DNA of 64,000 bases from Adineta vaga (taxonomy: Eukaryota > Rotifera): NCBI GenBank assembly GCA_021613535.1, contig CP075495.1:13516001-13580000 (forward strand), in the 5' to 3' direction. The stretch's first letter is position 1; each line of letters begins with the position of its first letter. Both the position numbers and the translations under genes were made by a program. Under the pieces are notes generated by a model, which had not been told where the DNA came from, made no database searches, and saw only the letters and a list, made by a program, of their open reading frames with translations. Positions 44,775-59,084 of the stretch are shown here, piece by piece.

Positions 44775-46245
44775 GATGAAAATAGAAGAGAGAAAAAATA
44801 AACAAATCAATTCGGTTCTTAAAGTCCAATGCTTAATTTAATGCCAAGCACTAAACTGAGAAAACAAATTGTAGTAAGTAAAGTAAAGAAGACCGATAAA
44901 TCTGGATTGGATAATTCAGTAGATTGATTTTCGATCTTACAACAGATGTCACTGTATATTAGTCGAGAGAGTCAAAAGAAGAATTACTTATATTATATCT
45001 GAGCGAATAGTTCTCTGGATTCTCAATATAACATTATCGTAGCAAATGAAATAATTATCGATGATTACTTTATAGATTGTAACGTTAGTATAGACAAAAA
45101 ACCTGGGGGGTTTGTTTGTTATTTCTAATATGACATGAGTAATTCGATACAAATAGTAATGCATTGAATATATTAATGTAATGTTGAGTATGCATCATGT
45201 AGGACGATTTTTTGTGTAGAATTTATGATTTCATGTTTGAATGTCATGCAAATTCTATGCGTGAATCGAGCAGTAGGAAATCGACTAATCTTTCCAATCA
45301 GTTGTCTGTATCGACGCATATGTAGATATTTTTGTTGTGATAGTCTTCATAAATTATTCTATATTGTATAAACTAATCAAATAATGTATTTTATCAATAG
45401 AACTTGAGACTATAAATCGACGATTCTGAATTATACTTGTTATAGTGTACTCATCCAAGAATATTTTCTTCTAACTATTATGTCCTTTTCCCTATACGTA
45501 GATTGACAACGCTGTTATCTGATGACAGTAATGTTGATGTGTTGATATTATAAACGTATATTGATTGATCTATATCTAACAATAGAATAAAGATATTGAC
45601 TATCTTCTAACGAAGTGAAACAACACTAACACTATAGGTCTTGTCAACGCTGTGCATTTGTAATGAAACTATTTTCTACAAAATTCTTCGTATTATTTTG
45701 TTGGTATAAAGAAATAAATTTACCACTTAAACATAGTATTTCATATCCTGATCAATGTTGCTCGATAATGGATGTCATCGAATGAATTGACATAGTCATC
45801 TGTGCATTGCCAAAATAGATACAAAATTTGATAGGTGACAATATAAATGCGAATATAATTGACACAATATACTCGTGCTATGATTGATAGATAGATAGCA
45901 TCTATGTAATGAAAGCAAAGGATTAATGTCTTTCAATAGTGAAATCAAAATGGAAGAAGAATACAATACGATTCAATAATATGATAAATCATTAATATTC
46001 AAGAATGCGAATTGTAAAAATCAATATTTTAATGTTCAATGAACTTTTTTCTTATAGACTTTATTGTTGTCAGAACGTATGCAGTATATGCTTAAAGAAT
46101 GACAAAAGAAAGATAGCAGAAAACTAGCTACATCAGAAATAAAATAATGAAACAAAGAATAGTTAAATTAAAATGATTGCGTATGTTCTAGGAATGTTTA
46201 GATTTCTTGATTAATAAGTTGAAAATTAAATATCGACTACTACAA
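44775..46245. other. Intergenic
   Basis: AT-rich, no gene seen. It includes the probable promoter of the glycerophosphotransferase-like gene and the 3' flank of the aminopeptidase. Confidence 0.55.
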
Positions 46246-49200
46246 TTATTTTTGTTGTTTTAAAAATTCTTCAATTGCTTTGGAATCTCGTTTGAGAACT
46301 TCCGAACGCATATGAATAGTTTCAAGTACTTTCTTGACTGGTCGTGCAACAATTGGTGTATTAACTGAATCAAAGAATGTTTTGATTTCACTAGCAATCT
46401 TTTCATCAGCAAAATCAGATAAACCGTACTAAATTTGAAAAAAAGAAAAATATTAAATAAACAATTGCTAATTTCATTTTTTCTTACTTCGACGAAAGCA
46501 ATGAGAAAGTTACTCTTCTCACCAAAACGTTCGATAAGTGTTTTCCAATTTTCTTGTAAAAATTTCCAAACTAAATCGCGACCATCACGACTTGATGTAC
46601 AACCGACAAGACCAGAAATTGAATCTTGCATACGAACATTATCCTAGCAAAGAAATCTTTGAAATTATTACTCAACAACAAAAAGATTCGATTTCTTACG
46701 CCTTCAAAGATAAATTTCAATGTATTTTCAATGATTTTAGGTTTTATTGCTTGACCCATTGCACGAAGTAATCGAACTTTTTCTTCTGTCATATCTGCTG
46801 CTGTAAATAACTAAATGAAAGAGAATTTATTAAATGAAAATAGAAAGTATTTTATCCATACTTTACGAAGTTCTTCTTGTGTACTTTCATCTCCATAACG
46901 TGATACAATTGCATAGACAGCTCCACGAATATTTGGATCAATTAAATCACCATCAATATGACGTTGAAATCGTTTTTTAGCTTCATTGATAACATCTTGA
47001 TCACCAGATTTACCAACAATACTTAAAATCATTGGACGTAACATAGCTGAAAGTGGATCTTCAGTTGATTTTGTATCCCAACCAAGTTTCTTTTGAATAG
47101 ATGAAAAAAGATTTAAACGATATCGTTTAAATTCATCAAAATAATTCGTATATTCAAGTAAAGATGAAAGATCACCGATATTTGATGCTGAAATTAAACC
47201 AGAGAAGATTTTCTTTCTTCCGAAGAATCCATTTCAATCTTCTTACCAATAGATTTCCAAACAGTAAAATTATCTTCATCTTTAAACGACGGTAAGAGGT
47301 TCAAATAATCAACAAATGATTGATGACCAGCATTACATAAAGCAGCAACATCATTTTGGATCATTAGACGATCTTGTGGACTAATTGATTTACTTGCAAT
47401 TGGTTCATTAAGACGTGCTAATGTTTTCGATTCATATTTCACACGATAGAGACCGATGGAATTAAAATTAAATTTAATCCAATCATCTTCAGGAACATTA
47501 TCCAATGTTATTGTTATTTCAGGTTTATCCATTAATATTTGTTGTGCAATCTTTTTTGGATTTGATTTTGTAAAAACAGTGATTGGAATTTTCCATTGGA
47601 GATTTTCAACATCAGCAGTACCATCAGCAATAAAACGTTGTTGTTTGATTTTAAGAACACGTTTCTTATCGGATTGTTCTTCGGTGACTGTTAAAAGTGG
47701 ATAACCCTAGAGAGTAAAAGAAAATATATATCATTGAAAAATTTCTTTCATTTATTAATCTACCATTTGAAGTGTCCATGATGACATGACTTCATTCACT
47801 GGTTTATTTGATGCTTTAGCTAAATGTGACCAGAGATTTTCAGTCACTGTATTTTTATAACTGTATTCAGTTAAATAATTATGAAGACCTTTACGAAAAG
47901 CATCATCACCAATATAATCATGTAACATGCGAATAACCGATGAACCTTTGGAATAAGAAATAGCATCAAATATTTCATCAATTTCAGCTGGATGACCTAT
48001 ATAAGTACATATAAAAATGAGAAAAAGATTTATAGAAATCAAATATTCAACTAACCAATTGGTACTTCAATAGGATGTGATGATTTTAATGCATCTGGTA
48101 CAAGAAATCGTGCAAATGTATCGGCAACGAATTGTGTCCATATATCAAATTCAGGAAAACATTTATCAACAGCTAAATATTCGATCCATGTTGCAAATCC
48201 TTCATTAAGCCCTTCAAGAAAAGACAAAAAATTTGTTTATCAATCCGATCGATACAAAATACATTTCTCATTTTACATAAATCAGTCCACCAATCCATTG
48301 TCTAAGAAAAGAAATTCATAAAATACAATCTAATCGATTCTTATCGAAATACATACAACTAAATTTCCAAACCATTGATGTGCAAGTTCATGAGCAACAA
48401 CAATAGCTACACGTTGTCGTGTATCCATGGATGAAAACTTTGGATCAATCAAAAGTGCTGTTTCACGATATGTAATTAACTATGGATAACATCGAATTAA
48501 AAGTATCAAGAAAAATCGAAATAGATTAACTTACACCCCAATTTTCCATGGCACTAAAACAATTTCAAAGAAGATATTTTCTTTATTTGATTTGAAAAGA
48601 TTCTCTTACCCCATAGCAAAATCTGCAATAGCAATTTGATCAGCTTTAGCAATGGGATATTTGATATTGAAATAATCAGCATAAAATGGCAGAATTTTAG
48701 CTCCAGTCTAAAAGAAATATTTCGTTAGAAAAATGAAGTCATAAATTCGATTGAAAATCTTACATCCAATGCAAATTGTCCATGTTCTTTCTTTCCAACA
48801 GGTGTATAAACTTTCATACTAACACCATTTGAATCTTTTGTTTCGACATAATCGTATTCTCCGACAACAAAAGCCACAAGATATGTACTCATGATTGGTG
48901 TACGATCAAATGCTGTTACTTTCCATTCTTTATCTTCAGCATATTCATTTTCCGATTTAACCGGCTAAAAACAAAATGAAAAAACAAATAATTCAAATCA
49001 TTCCTCACCAATTTACTTACCATATTAGAAATAGCACAAAGATTTTTTGGTGTTATTAATGTAATATCAAATGTAGCTTTGAAATTTGGTTCATCCCAAC
49101 ATGGAAATGCTTGACGACAATCAGCAGGCTACAAAAGAATATAAAGATGTATCACAATTAGAAATGTAGAATAATAACTTACTTCAAATTGTGTACTAGC

Positions 49201-49777
49201 TCCATAACGAACTTCATTTCCATCAGGTGTCGTATATTTTGTACGATAGAAACCACGCATACGATTATTAATTTCACCAACAAATTTTAAAAATAACTGG
49301 TATTCACCTTTCTATTCAAAGAATTTCAATTGATAGAATCATATTTATCAAAAGAATTCATTTACTTCAAGTTGCTTCTCGAAATTAACCGTTATACGTT
49401 CACCTTCCTTATCAAATTCAATTGTACCTTTTTGTTCATCTATAGAAAACAAAGATACACAATATTTTATATACAAGTTCAATCCTTGGAAAGAATACTT
49501 ACCATTTGAATGTGATTTGACTTTTGCCTGATCAACTTCTAATTCATTTGCATAAAGTACAACTTTATTTGTTGGTTCTTTAATCTAATCAAAAGAGAGA
49601 TAATTCTAACCATAAAACAAACAATACAAAACGAACTTTTAAATGAATATTGACATCACCATTGAATTTAAATTTATCCAAATGTGGTTGTATAGTTAAA
49701 TCATAATGTGTTGGTACAATTGTTTGGGGTAAACGTTCGAATAATGGTTTAGTTTCTTGAGTATTTTGACCAGTCAT
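46246..49777 (-). CDS. NPEPPS: Puromycin-sensitive aminopeptidase (M1 family)
   Basis: Cytosolic zinc aminopeptidase trimming peptides after the proteasome. Start 49777 ([20 protein letters not shown]), stop 46246; about 15 exons. [19 protein letters not shown] opens the first domain. [18 protein letters not shown], the exopeptidase motif GAMENWGLITYRE (split by an intron near 48.55 kb), [12 protein letters not shown] (zinc ligands His, His) and [14 protein letters not shown] (third ligand Glu) are all present, followed by [20 protein letters not shown]. The C-terminal helical half ends [11 protein letters not shown] stop seen in the unspliced frame at 47194 falls inside a 56-nt intron (TGGAAATCTATTG|gtaagaag...cag), so the gene is intact. 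The human enzyme has a longer N-terminus. Confidence 0.9.
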
Positions 49778-52700
49778 ATTTAATCTAGAACAAAAGAAAA
49801 GAATTTTATATTCATTTAAGAAAATATTCTGTTGTTTTTAATTGAATCATTTTAAAATTTTTACTGATAACCTACTTAATTTGTGTACTATGAAAACGTT
49901 TGGTCTTGTTGGTAAGACGAAGGTTAGAAGAATTAGATGATAATTCGACGAAATTTATGCGGATGACACGAAGTATTATTTGACTAGGTTTGATGAATGT
50001 ATTCATTCAATAATACGAAAAACAAAGAATCGAATTCGAAATCACAGATGATTTCTTTGAAAAGGACAAATAATCAGATCGAATATGGAGGAAAAACTAC
50101 AACAAGCAAATATTAATCTTTCTAAAAAACAAGAAAATAAATAATAATAAATAATATTAAAGTTCAAGATTGCAAAAGCGACAAATGTTTTGCATTTTGA
50201 TAAATATAGATGGTGCAATAAGCTGGAGAGATAATCAAATAAATATCAAGTGAGACTAACTAAAACATGACATTTGCTTAACTGATGTATGTTAAAATCG
50301 ACATCATTCTATGTAAATGAATTGAATGTAAAACAGAAAATCAATCAAACGTTAAATACTTTGAATTATCTGATTATCTTTAGACAATATATTCATTGAT
50401 TCGAAATGTATTTCAATTATAGTCATGATAATATATTCTTTTTCTTTGTGATTGTGTCTAAATAGTTATAATCCCAATAGAATATTCTTTACTAATTAAA
50501 GATCAAATTCTTACTTATCTATTTATTTAAATAATTAATAAATTTTAATCTAAAAAAAGTATATTTCATTAATATTTATGAATCTATTGAACAGACTTTT
50601 CTTTTTTTTTATATAGAGTTCTGTATATTATTGTTTCGATGAAAATAGAAATAAACAATGAATCATACAAATGATTAGAACATTCTTTTCTTCTTCTTCT
50701 TTTTCATATTAAACATCATCAAATTCTCTAGTGAGATTATATACACACAAATGACTTATATAAGTAATAGAATTCAATAAATATTTCATGGCAAAGTAGA
50801 TTCTTCTCGTTTTTTTTTCTTCATACATATCCAATAGATTAATGCTTGATTTTTATATTGAAGAGAATTCATAAATTCTAATCGAAGTGGAAATATTCTA
50901 TTATATACATTCGAATTATGTCGTAGAATTTATTACTTTTTCTCTTCTTTTCTCCTTATTTTGTATGAGAAGAAAGAAGCAAATTGATTGAAAAGATTCA
51001 GATATAATTAACTTGGATTATGTCTTTGGCTTGCGGGAACAAAATTTGATTGAAGAAAGTTATTATGATCAGAAGATCAAATTAAAAGATCAGAAAGATT
51101 TTCATAGTTTTATATTAAGATTAATTCGGAATTGATCTCTGCTTATGATGAAACATTGAACTTGTGACTAAGAATGTTTTCTTCTTTTCTTTTTATCGTT
51201 TTTTTTTTCATTCACAATATTATCAGTAGAGTTAGATTATTACATTGTCTAAGTATAGGTTACAGGTATTGTTGTGCTTGATCATTACAATTACTTTCAT
51301 TTATTAATCGTTTTGAAAGAAAGAAGCAATAGAGTTCAATCAAATATGCAGACGACAACATTAAGTTCTCATCTCTTCGATTTCCTTATACACTTATATA
51401 TTGCTTGCGTCTGTCTGATGAAGTTTTCTTTTTTTTTGGAAAGAATCATTTTTACTGATTTCTATTTACATATGAGAATGAGGGCGACGAACAAGGAAGA
51501 ATCTTCGCTTCCTGTTTAGCCTAAATCGATTCGTTTCGATTTTGTTTCTCTCCGACTCTCTCTCTCTCTCGTCTTTTTCTAATGCTTTTCGATTAATTGC
51601 ACTACATACTGACATATTAGATACAGAACACTAGCCTTAAGCAATGATGATAATGTATTTCCAAATGATGATGATGATGATGATGGCGACAACAACAATG
51701 AAAATGCAAGAAAAATAGATCATTGTCTTCTATAACTAGATACCAAAAACCAACGACAATAGACAATAACTCCTCTTCTATCTTTTTATATCTTGTTATT
51801 TATGTGTATATTAAATGAATAATATACATTGTTCTTGTCGATTTAATCGTATATGTATATATGCGATGAAGAAAAGCGAGACAAAGAGTAAGGATAAATC
51901 ACCGTATACGTAATAATAATAGTAACAGCAGTTATCTGTTTCCCATATTAATATAACGTCGATTGTTAGGAATGATGTGAGAAAGCAAAAGCGAAGGGTA
52001 ATGACGTTGCTGTTATTCACACGTTCTACTCTAGTTATCCTTTCCCTATCAAGATTGGCTTATAGATAGACTATATCGCTGTTTGTTGTTGTTGATGTGC
52101 GTGTTCTGGAACAAACAGACACAAAGAAATGTGTGCATACAAAGACTAAAGAAAACACCTTGTCATCTCTTGTGCTCTTTCCATTCTGTTTTGTTGCTTT
52201 CTGTACAATATTTGGTATCGTACAATGTAAGTATGGCTAATGGCGATGAACTTTGCTAACAGAGAAGAGAAAAAATGATTTCTGATCATCGTTTTCCTAT
52301 ACTGCAATACTCTTCTTTTTCTTTCTCTTCATCATCTTCTACTTCTTCTCTATCTTTTTTTCCTCTTACAATTTTTCCTGTTAGAGATTTTTTTTTCTTC
52401 AGTCTGTTGCCAATCAAGAATCAATATTCTTACTAGTACAAATAGAATTACTACAGTTTCAACGATGCATGTACAGTGATTTACTCACGATTTTATATGC
52501 TAGTTGATTAATCTATCAGGTAGGTCGCTTCGTTCTTCATACGTTCGTTTCACATTAGTAATGATGATTTAAGTCGATTTATAATTTACTGGAATCTTTT
52601 ATCAACTAGACATATCGATACGTTCGATTGAAAAACCTATTTTGAGTAACAGTGAAACTTATCATTTCCTTATATTATTGCATTTTAAATCAATTTAAAT

Positions 52701-55700
52701 AAGTGTTTCTGAACAAGAAAGTTGTTCAAAACTCATTGCTACTATTAACAATTCATTCATTTTCATGTGATATCTTTGAATCTTCTATTCATGATCTTTG
52801 ACTATTTTCTCATTTCCTTCTTCACTACATATATATGTTTACAAAATGTCTACTGATTATTTCGTTATGCTAACAGAAAAGTGATGATGATGATGATGAC
52901 GACAACAAATCATATGTGACTACTATCTACAGTATGCCACAACTGTAGAATGGGTGTGCGCTGCTACACGTTTGTGTAAGACGGCAGTCAATATTATTCG
53001 GTTGATTGCAATTTGTTCACCGACATCATTATGTTATATGTAATCAAATGAATGCACGCGATGAAAAAAGCGACAGAAAGATTCTTCGAACACATCTGTG
53101 TACGTATTTATTCCCAACAAATATTTGATTTCCTCTTACTCACTCATGCCCTCTCAATGTTTATTAATGATGAACTACTACTATGGGGATCGCGTCTAGG
53201 GGTAGAAAAGATAGAAATTGTGCCATCCTTTCACTCTCTCATGGTATGTATTATATCTCTGCAATGTAATTGAACACAGTAAGATTGATACTCTTACAAA
53301 CAAATCATGGATGAAGATAGTTCATAAAATTGATACTGAGAGTTGATTGATCGTTTATATTCGTGTGATAATCAAAGCAGACGTTTACTGTATCAAGAGA
53401 ATAAGTGATATAGAATTCAATTAGTTATTTATTAATAATAGTACTTACGTATTTTTTATCATGCAAAATAACATGCATACATATTATACACATGCAATTT
53501 TCCGATAAATATATATTAAGATTATGTAGCTAGTAGTTCATTTTTATTGATAAATATCGTTCGTTTATGTTCATGATAATTTTGATAATAGTTTAAGATA
53601 TCTTTTCAAGCATAAGCGCGACATCTTAAAAGATGATAACGAAATAGAATTGATATTGTGTATTGGCATGCTGTGTCAATATAAGTCGACATTTCTAGTC
53701 AGTTTGCCTTGATAATGATAGTTGTCCGTTTGGGAATATCGAGTATCATCATCTGCCTCTCTTATCATCCACTGGATTTATTAGAAAATGCCAATCATCT
53801 CTGGTTTATATATTGTTCTAAGCAAGATGAAAAGAAAGAAATCTTCTACGTGTCTTTTCTATTAAGAAGTTCATTATCGTCGAACTAATGATTAGTCTTA
53901 TGAAGCTTTTTTTTTTTCAAACTCAAATTTGTATCTTTCTTTCATGGTTTCATTGAGTTCAACATCAGTAAGATTTCTTTTTTTCAGGAAGAAAAGATAT
54001 AACTATCAAAACGAGAAAGAAAAATAGTGTTTCGTAGTTGATTGCATTATGTACTTGTAAACTTTCGATGTCTTACAACGTTGGATCAGATCTTTTTTTT
54101 TCTCTTTCACTTGTCATAGTCGATAATATTCTTCAGATAGGAACGAAGATCTCTCTGATCCTTGTATATATATATATATGTGCATGTGTGTGATCAGAAA
54201 CATTCGATTTTCTTTCCTTCTAGTATTTCTTTCCGTCATCTTCTCATCTTCGTTTTAATGATCTAACAGCTATGATTGTTTGTGTTGTGATTTTTCTCAC
54301 CCTTCGTCATATTCGATCAAAGGAAGAGAACCAATAACGATAGAAATTCTCAATAGATTTCATAGTTTATAGTATAGAGTAGGAATAGTAGTCGTCACTT
54401 AATAATGTGAAATTCTTGCTATATCTACAACAAGCATTGCAACTCGTTGATGGTGCAAATAATACAATCAACATGAAACACTCACAGTTGTTATAAGCTC
54501 TCGCTTTGCATTTCTCTCTCACTCTCTTTGTCTCTTCCTCCACCAAAGTGAAACAAGCATGAGGCGGATCTGTTTGAGTACTAATGCGCATGTCTTCTCC
54601 TTTTTTTCTTTATCGTTAGTGCAACGATCGAACATTTGTTTTTTGTGATGTTAACCAGAGAAAGGATTTTTCTCACACATACAATCACAATGGCATCACG
54701 CAAACTGTAAGTATCTAATTCAAATGACATGTCGAAGAATGACGACGGGATGCTCACTTCCTGCTTCCCTACTGTTCTTCAAGATTGGTAAAAAAAAATA
54801 GAAAGAAAATTTTCCTTTTTTTTATACAAAGATAAAATGGGATTAGATATATATATTTTTTTCTCTTTCATTATAACAGCTGCTTTGACTGTTACTGTTA
54901 CTAATAGTACTTTACAAAGCTCGTTTGTGTGCATTCAATTCTACAAAAAAAAGGAGAAAAATGATGTGGTAATCATAACAGCCTTCAAAAAAAATATATC
55001 GATCTGTCTCGCTATGTGTGCATGAGCAATTCATAGGCAAACCACTTGAACGACACCAAAGTGGGGGAGAGAAAACGCGAGAAGAGGATAGGGAACGAGA
55101 GAGAGAGAGAGAGAATGAAAGCGTTCAGTTTTCAGCTATTATTCATGATCAATATTGTAACTAAAGAAAATAATGTCTAGAGTAAAGATGCGCTACACTT
55201 TCTCCCTTTTCTTCCCTCTACTTGTATAGAAGGCGGAACCGTGTCCTCCATCCAAATTGTCGGGATGGATGTAATATCGATAGTAAATTTCTTCCTTTCA
55301 TATTGTTGTCAACGTTAGTTAAAAATCACTTAGATTCATGTATATATTAGAATTCATCGTTTATTTTTATAATTAACATAATACTGTATCATTATGAAAG
55401 ATGGAAAAAGAAAGATCGAGACAATGATGAAATACACATGAGAAGAAGAAGAAGAAGAAAAGAAGGCATCATAGATTGATACATGTTACATCATTTGGAA
55501 GATTCATTGAGTTGTTATAAGCTTTCTCATACTATGAATAGCTTTATTAGTGAAAAAAATTCTTCCACTCGTTGAGCACCGTATATAAAGACGATCACTT
55601 TACATTTGAGATGCCATTCGTCTCCTAACCAATAGCATACTTTTTCTCTTGATATTTCCTACTATTTTATAATATATTCTGTCAGATCAACGTGTTGATG

Positions 55701-57671
55701 TTCATTCTTACCAACAATTTCTCTTTTTCTGTTTGGTTATTTGTTGTTAATATTTTTATTATTATTCCTGTTCTTGTCACTTTAGATAACTGTCAGATAC
55801 ATATACGGCCGTAAGTCAAAAGAGCATACACATTGCATGGGAAATTAGTATATAATGAAATCAGCAGACAATTCTGATTGATATTGACAAAAGTCAAATG
55901 GTATGTATATATAGTTTTCTTTTTCTTACGTTTTTTCCTTTTATTAAGTCAATTTAATCAATATTAAATAACTGATGGAATTTTTTAAATATGTTCTCGT
56001 CGGAAATCATTAGACCATCAATTCTTTGATGACCTTGATCTTAATCATTCAAGTCGGTTTCTTTACTCTCTATTTCATACACACACACACACATACACTC
56101 CCTCTCTTTCATAGAAATCTTCATTGATTTTTTTTTTTCTTCAGTATCTTTTTTCTCATACTCTCACTATTCTATTGCCGTTAATCGTTTCTTTCCGTTC
56201 GTCATTGTAGTTTGATAGAAAAAAGAAAACTCGCAATAGACACATATTATCCTAGAAAAGTTCTAGTTGACTATGTGAATTGGCGATTGAAAATCATTTC
56301 GATTCTTTTGCTCGCGGGAAGAATCCGCTTTCCGTCTTTGTCGACAACGGCAAAGATGATGACTACGAGATAGCAACAGTAATAGTAACAGCAAGCGTAG
56401 TGCGATGCATACAGGATAATATTTTGATAATCAACTCGAGAGACCGGAACTAAGCGCTCGTCCAGAGGGAATTTCTAATTAAAGAAAGGGGGCGACAGAA
56501 AGAAAATGAGTGAAAGAAAAATGGATGAGAACAATGTTTGAAACAAGACGAAAACAATACTATTAATGACAACATTAGTTTTGTTTTCCAGGTAAAATAA
56601 AGAGACAGATATAAGAAGAGGGTACGGTTCTTTGTCTTCGATGGACTCGGCAGTGTTCTTGACGATTATGATGATGACAAATGACTTTTCCAGAAGAGCG
56701 AAACGCGACAGAGAGAGATAGAGAGAAAGAGGGAAGAAGAAAAGAAGAAGTATTAAGTGGCATTATTTGGAGAACTCTCCTATTGTGTATCTCATCAAAC
56801 AACATGTTGTCTACGTTGGCATATAGACAAGAGACAAAACGATGGCACCCCAAAAACCTCATGCTTACAGTTTTTTGTTCTCATTTTATAGTATCAATCG
56901 AGTATTATTTGTTTGATGAGACAGAAACTCGAGTTTTTCTTTCTACATTTTTCTCTTTATATACATCTGTAATCAATTATTCCATCATCAGTTTCTCTTC
57001 TTTCTCTTCTCGGAAGTCCAGTCATCAATATATTACTGAGTGAAGAGAATAAGCGTACACTGTCCGGTCGTCTGCTACCAGTACCGGAAATTGATGTAGT
57101 ATAATCACCGTATCGTCATCATTTTCTTCATTTTATTGCTATTGTCGTAATTTCTCTCCTCTCTCTCTCTCTCTGTCTCCTTTTTTTTATCATAGGTCGC
57201 AAGAGCATCAGGAGAATATTTGAGAGCAACGACGGGAGATTTTTTTGTTGTATACAAATGTGAGATAATAAAGAGAAGAGAGGAGAGGAGAAGAGAAGCG
57301 AAAGGAAGAGAGAGAAAAGACGAGTCGTGCTCGTAACTATCGTTTCTTTTCCTTAGCATAGCAATAGATTGCCCAAGATAATCATTCGCTTGAATGATAG
57401 ACCGACATATTTGTCAATCGAGTTTTCTTTTTTTTTTGTTTCTTTTTATCTAGGTTTTTGTCTATATACCACTAATAATCAAGACAATCGAAGAAACCAT
57501 CAATTATTATTTAGATCAATTATTAGAATAATTATTCTTGTTTAAATTCGTTTATTTATCGTGTTTTTTTTCTGTTTGTTGCGTCGATGTCAATGTTATG
57601 TTCATGTCGTCTACGCATGGCATCCAAACGTTGTCATTGTTTAATTAGGTTATTGATCACAGACAATTATC
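49778..57671. other. Gene-free stretch of nearly 8 kb
   Basis: Lies between the divergent aminopeptidase (minus) and innexin (plus). No protein family is recognised in any frame. It contains pyrimidine tracts (51550-51575), (GATGAT)n near 51665-51685, (GA)n at 55096-55114, and a 7-bp perfect stem TCCATCC...GGATGGA near 55247-55270. A possible non-coding or short coding exon ATGGCATCACGCAAACT followed by the strong donor GTAAGTAT lies at 54690-54706. Large regulatory space or decayed transposon sequence are both possible. Confidence 0.5.
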
Positions 57672-59084
57672 ATGGATTTATTTGCTACTGTATCACGTTT
57701 ACCTTTTTCGGTACTCGGACCTCATCGTAGTGATACATGTACAGTCGATCGTTTAAATTATAAATATACAGTGATTATTTTAGTCATATTTTCGATCATC
57801 GTTTCAAATAAACAATTTTCCTCCGATCATATTGCTTGTTGGGTACCAGGACATTTTACACGTTCCTACGAAGTTTATTCGAATAATATCTGTTGGGTAT
57901 CGAATACATACTATGTTGCTGCAGCAGAAACCTTACCTTTAGACGAAACCAAGAAGAAAACTCGTGTTGTCAAGGTAATCGATCAGAAAGAGTAAAGATT
58001 ATTATCGGTTTATTTGTGTTTTTCTTAAAATTTTAGTATTATCAGTGGACACCGTTCATTCTACTTTTTCAAGCTGTCCTTTTCTATATGCCACGAATGT
58101 TGTGGCGTTCTTTATCAGCTAAATCAGGTATTAATATAGTTAATTTAGTCGATGCTGCATTAAATTATCAAACAGCAGATCGTTTTGAAGATCGCAATAA
58201 AATTATGACTTATTTAACTCGATCAATCGATCAATATGTTTATATGCGTAAGAGAAAACCCAAACGATTTGATTTCATACGTCGTTTTCTTGCATTCATG
58301 CTCTGCGTACCCGGACGTCGTATGGGTTCCTATTTGTTAATTCTTTTTTTCGTCACCAAACTCTTATTTATTGTCAATTCTATTGGACAATTATTTTTGT
58401 TAAATGTCTTCTTGGGTCATAATTTTGCTTCATACGGTGTTGAATTAATACAAAAAATTCTTAATGGAGAAGAACTTACAGAATCAATGTATTTTCCACG
58501 TGTAACCATCTGTGAATTTGCCGTACGTAATATCCAAAATGTCCATGTCCATACAGTACAGGTAAGAATTGCAATGATTAGAATAAATCGAATAGGTATA
58601 TTTTGTCTATTAGTGTGTATTACCAATAAATTTATTCAATGAAAAAGCGTTTTTATTCATTTGGTTTTGGTTAGCTTTTTTAACTGTGTGTAATACTTAT
58701 GATTTATTAGCATGGTTTGTTCGTTCATTTGGTCGTGTACGATATGCTTATATAAAGAAACGTCTCGAATTAATGCAAAGTGACACCCATCTGCGACGAA
58801 TGCCAGCGAAAGAATTTATCCATCGTTATTTACAACATGATGGTGTACTTATTCTTCGACTTCTTGCATATAATTCAAGTGATCTTGTTGTTACTGAATT
58901 AATTCAACAATTGTGGCAGTTTTATAAACGTGTTGGAAGTGGTGGTGTTGGTGGAGCAGGTTCAACAACAGGATCAGGTGTTTCATCAGCAGTTTTACAA
59001 TCATCATCACGAGGTGGACCAGGAGGCGGAAGACAGGTGAATACACGCCTGTTTGATACCAGTGTTGGTCGAGATGATATTTAA
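57672..59084 (+). CDS. Innexin (gap-junction channel subunit)
   Basis: Exons 57672-57974, 58037-58561 and 58614-59084 give 432 residues. Innexins form invertebrate gap junctions and hemichannels with four membrane spans. Visible are the N-terminal cytoplasmic start MDLFATVSRLPF, TM1 (YTVIILVIFSIIVSNKQF), the first outer loop with Cys in HIACWVPGHF and NICWVSNTYY, the family signature YYQW at the start of exon 2, TM2 (PFILLFQAVLFYMPRMLWR), TM3 (YLLILFFVTKLLFIVNSIGQ), the second outer loop (PRVTICEF; QCVLPINLFNEKAF) and TM4 (IWFWLAFLTVCNTYDLLAW). Two Cys per loop are conserved. The C-terminal tail is Gly/Ser-rich and probably disordered. AATAAA at 59217-59222 is a likely poly(A) signal. Confidence 0.92.

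Noticed and set aside
47194-47250. Apparent premature stop in the aminopeptidase
   Set aside because: A 56-nt GT-AG intron removes it and restores the frame (KSIA followed by SNIGDL).
56575-57359. Open frames on both strands in the gene-free interval
   Set aside because: Driven by GA/CT tracts; no domain, signal peptide or intron structure.
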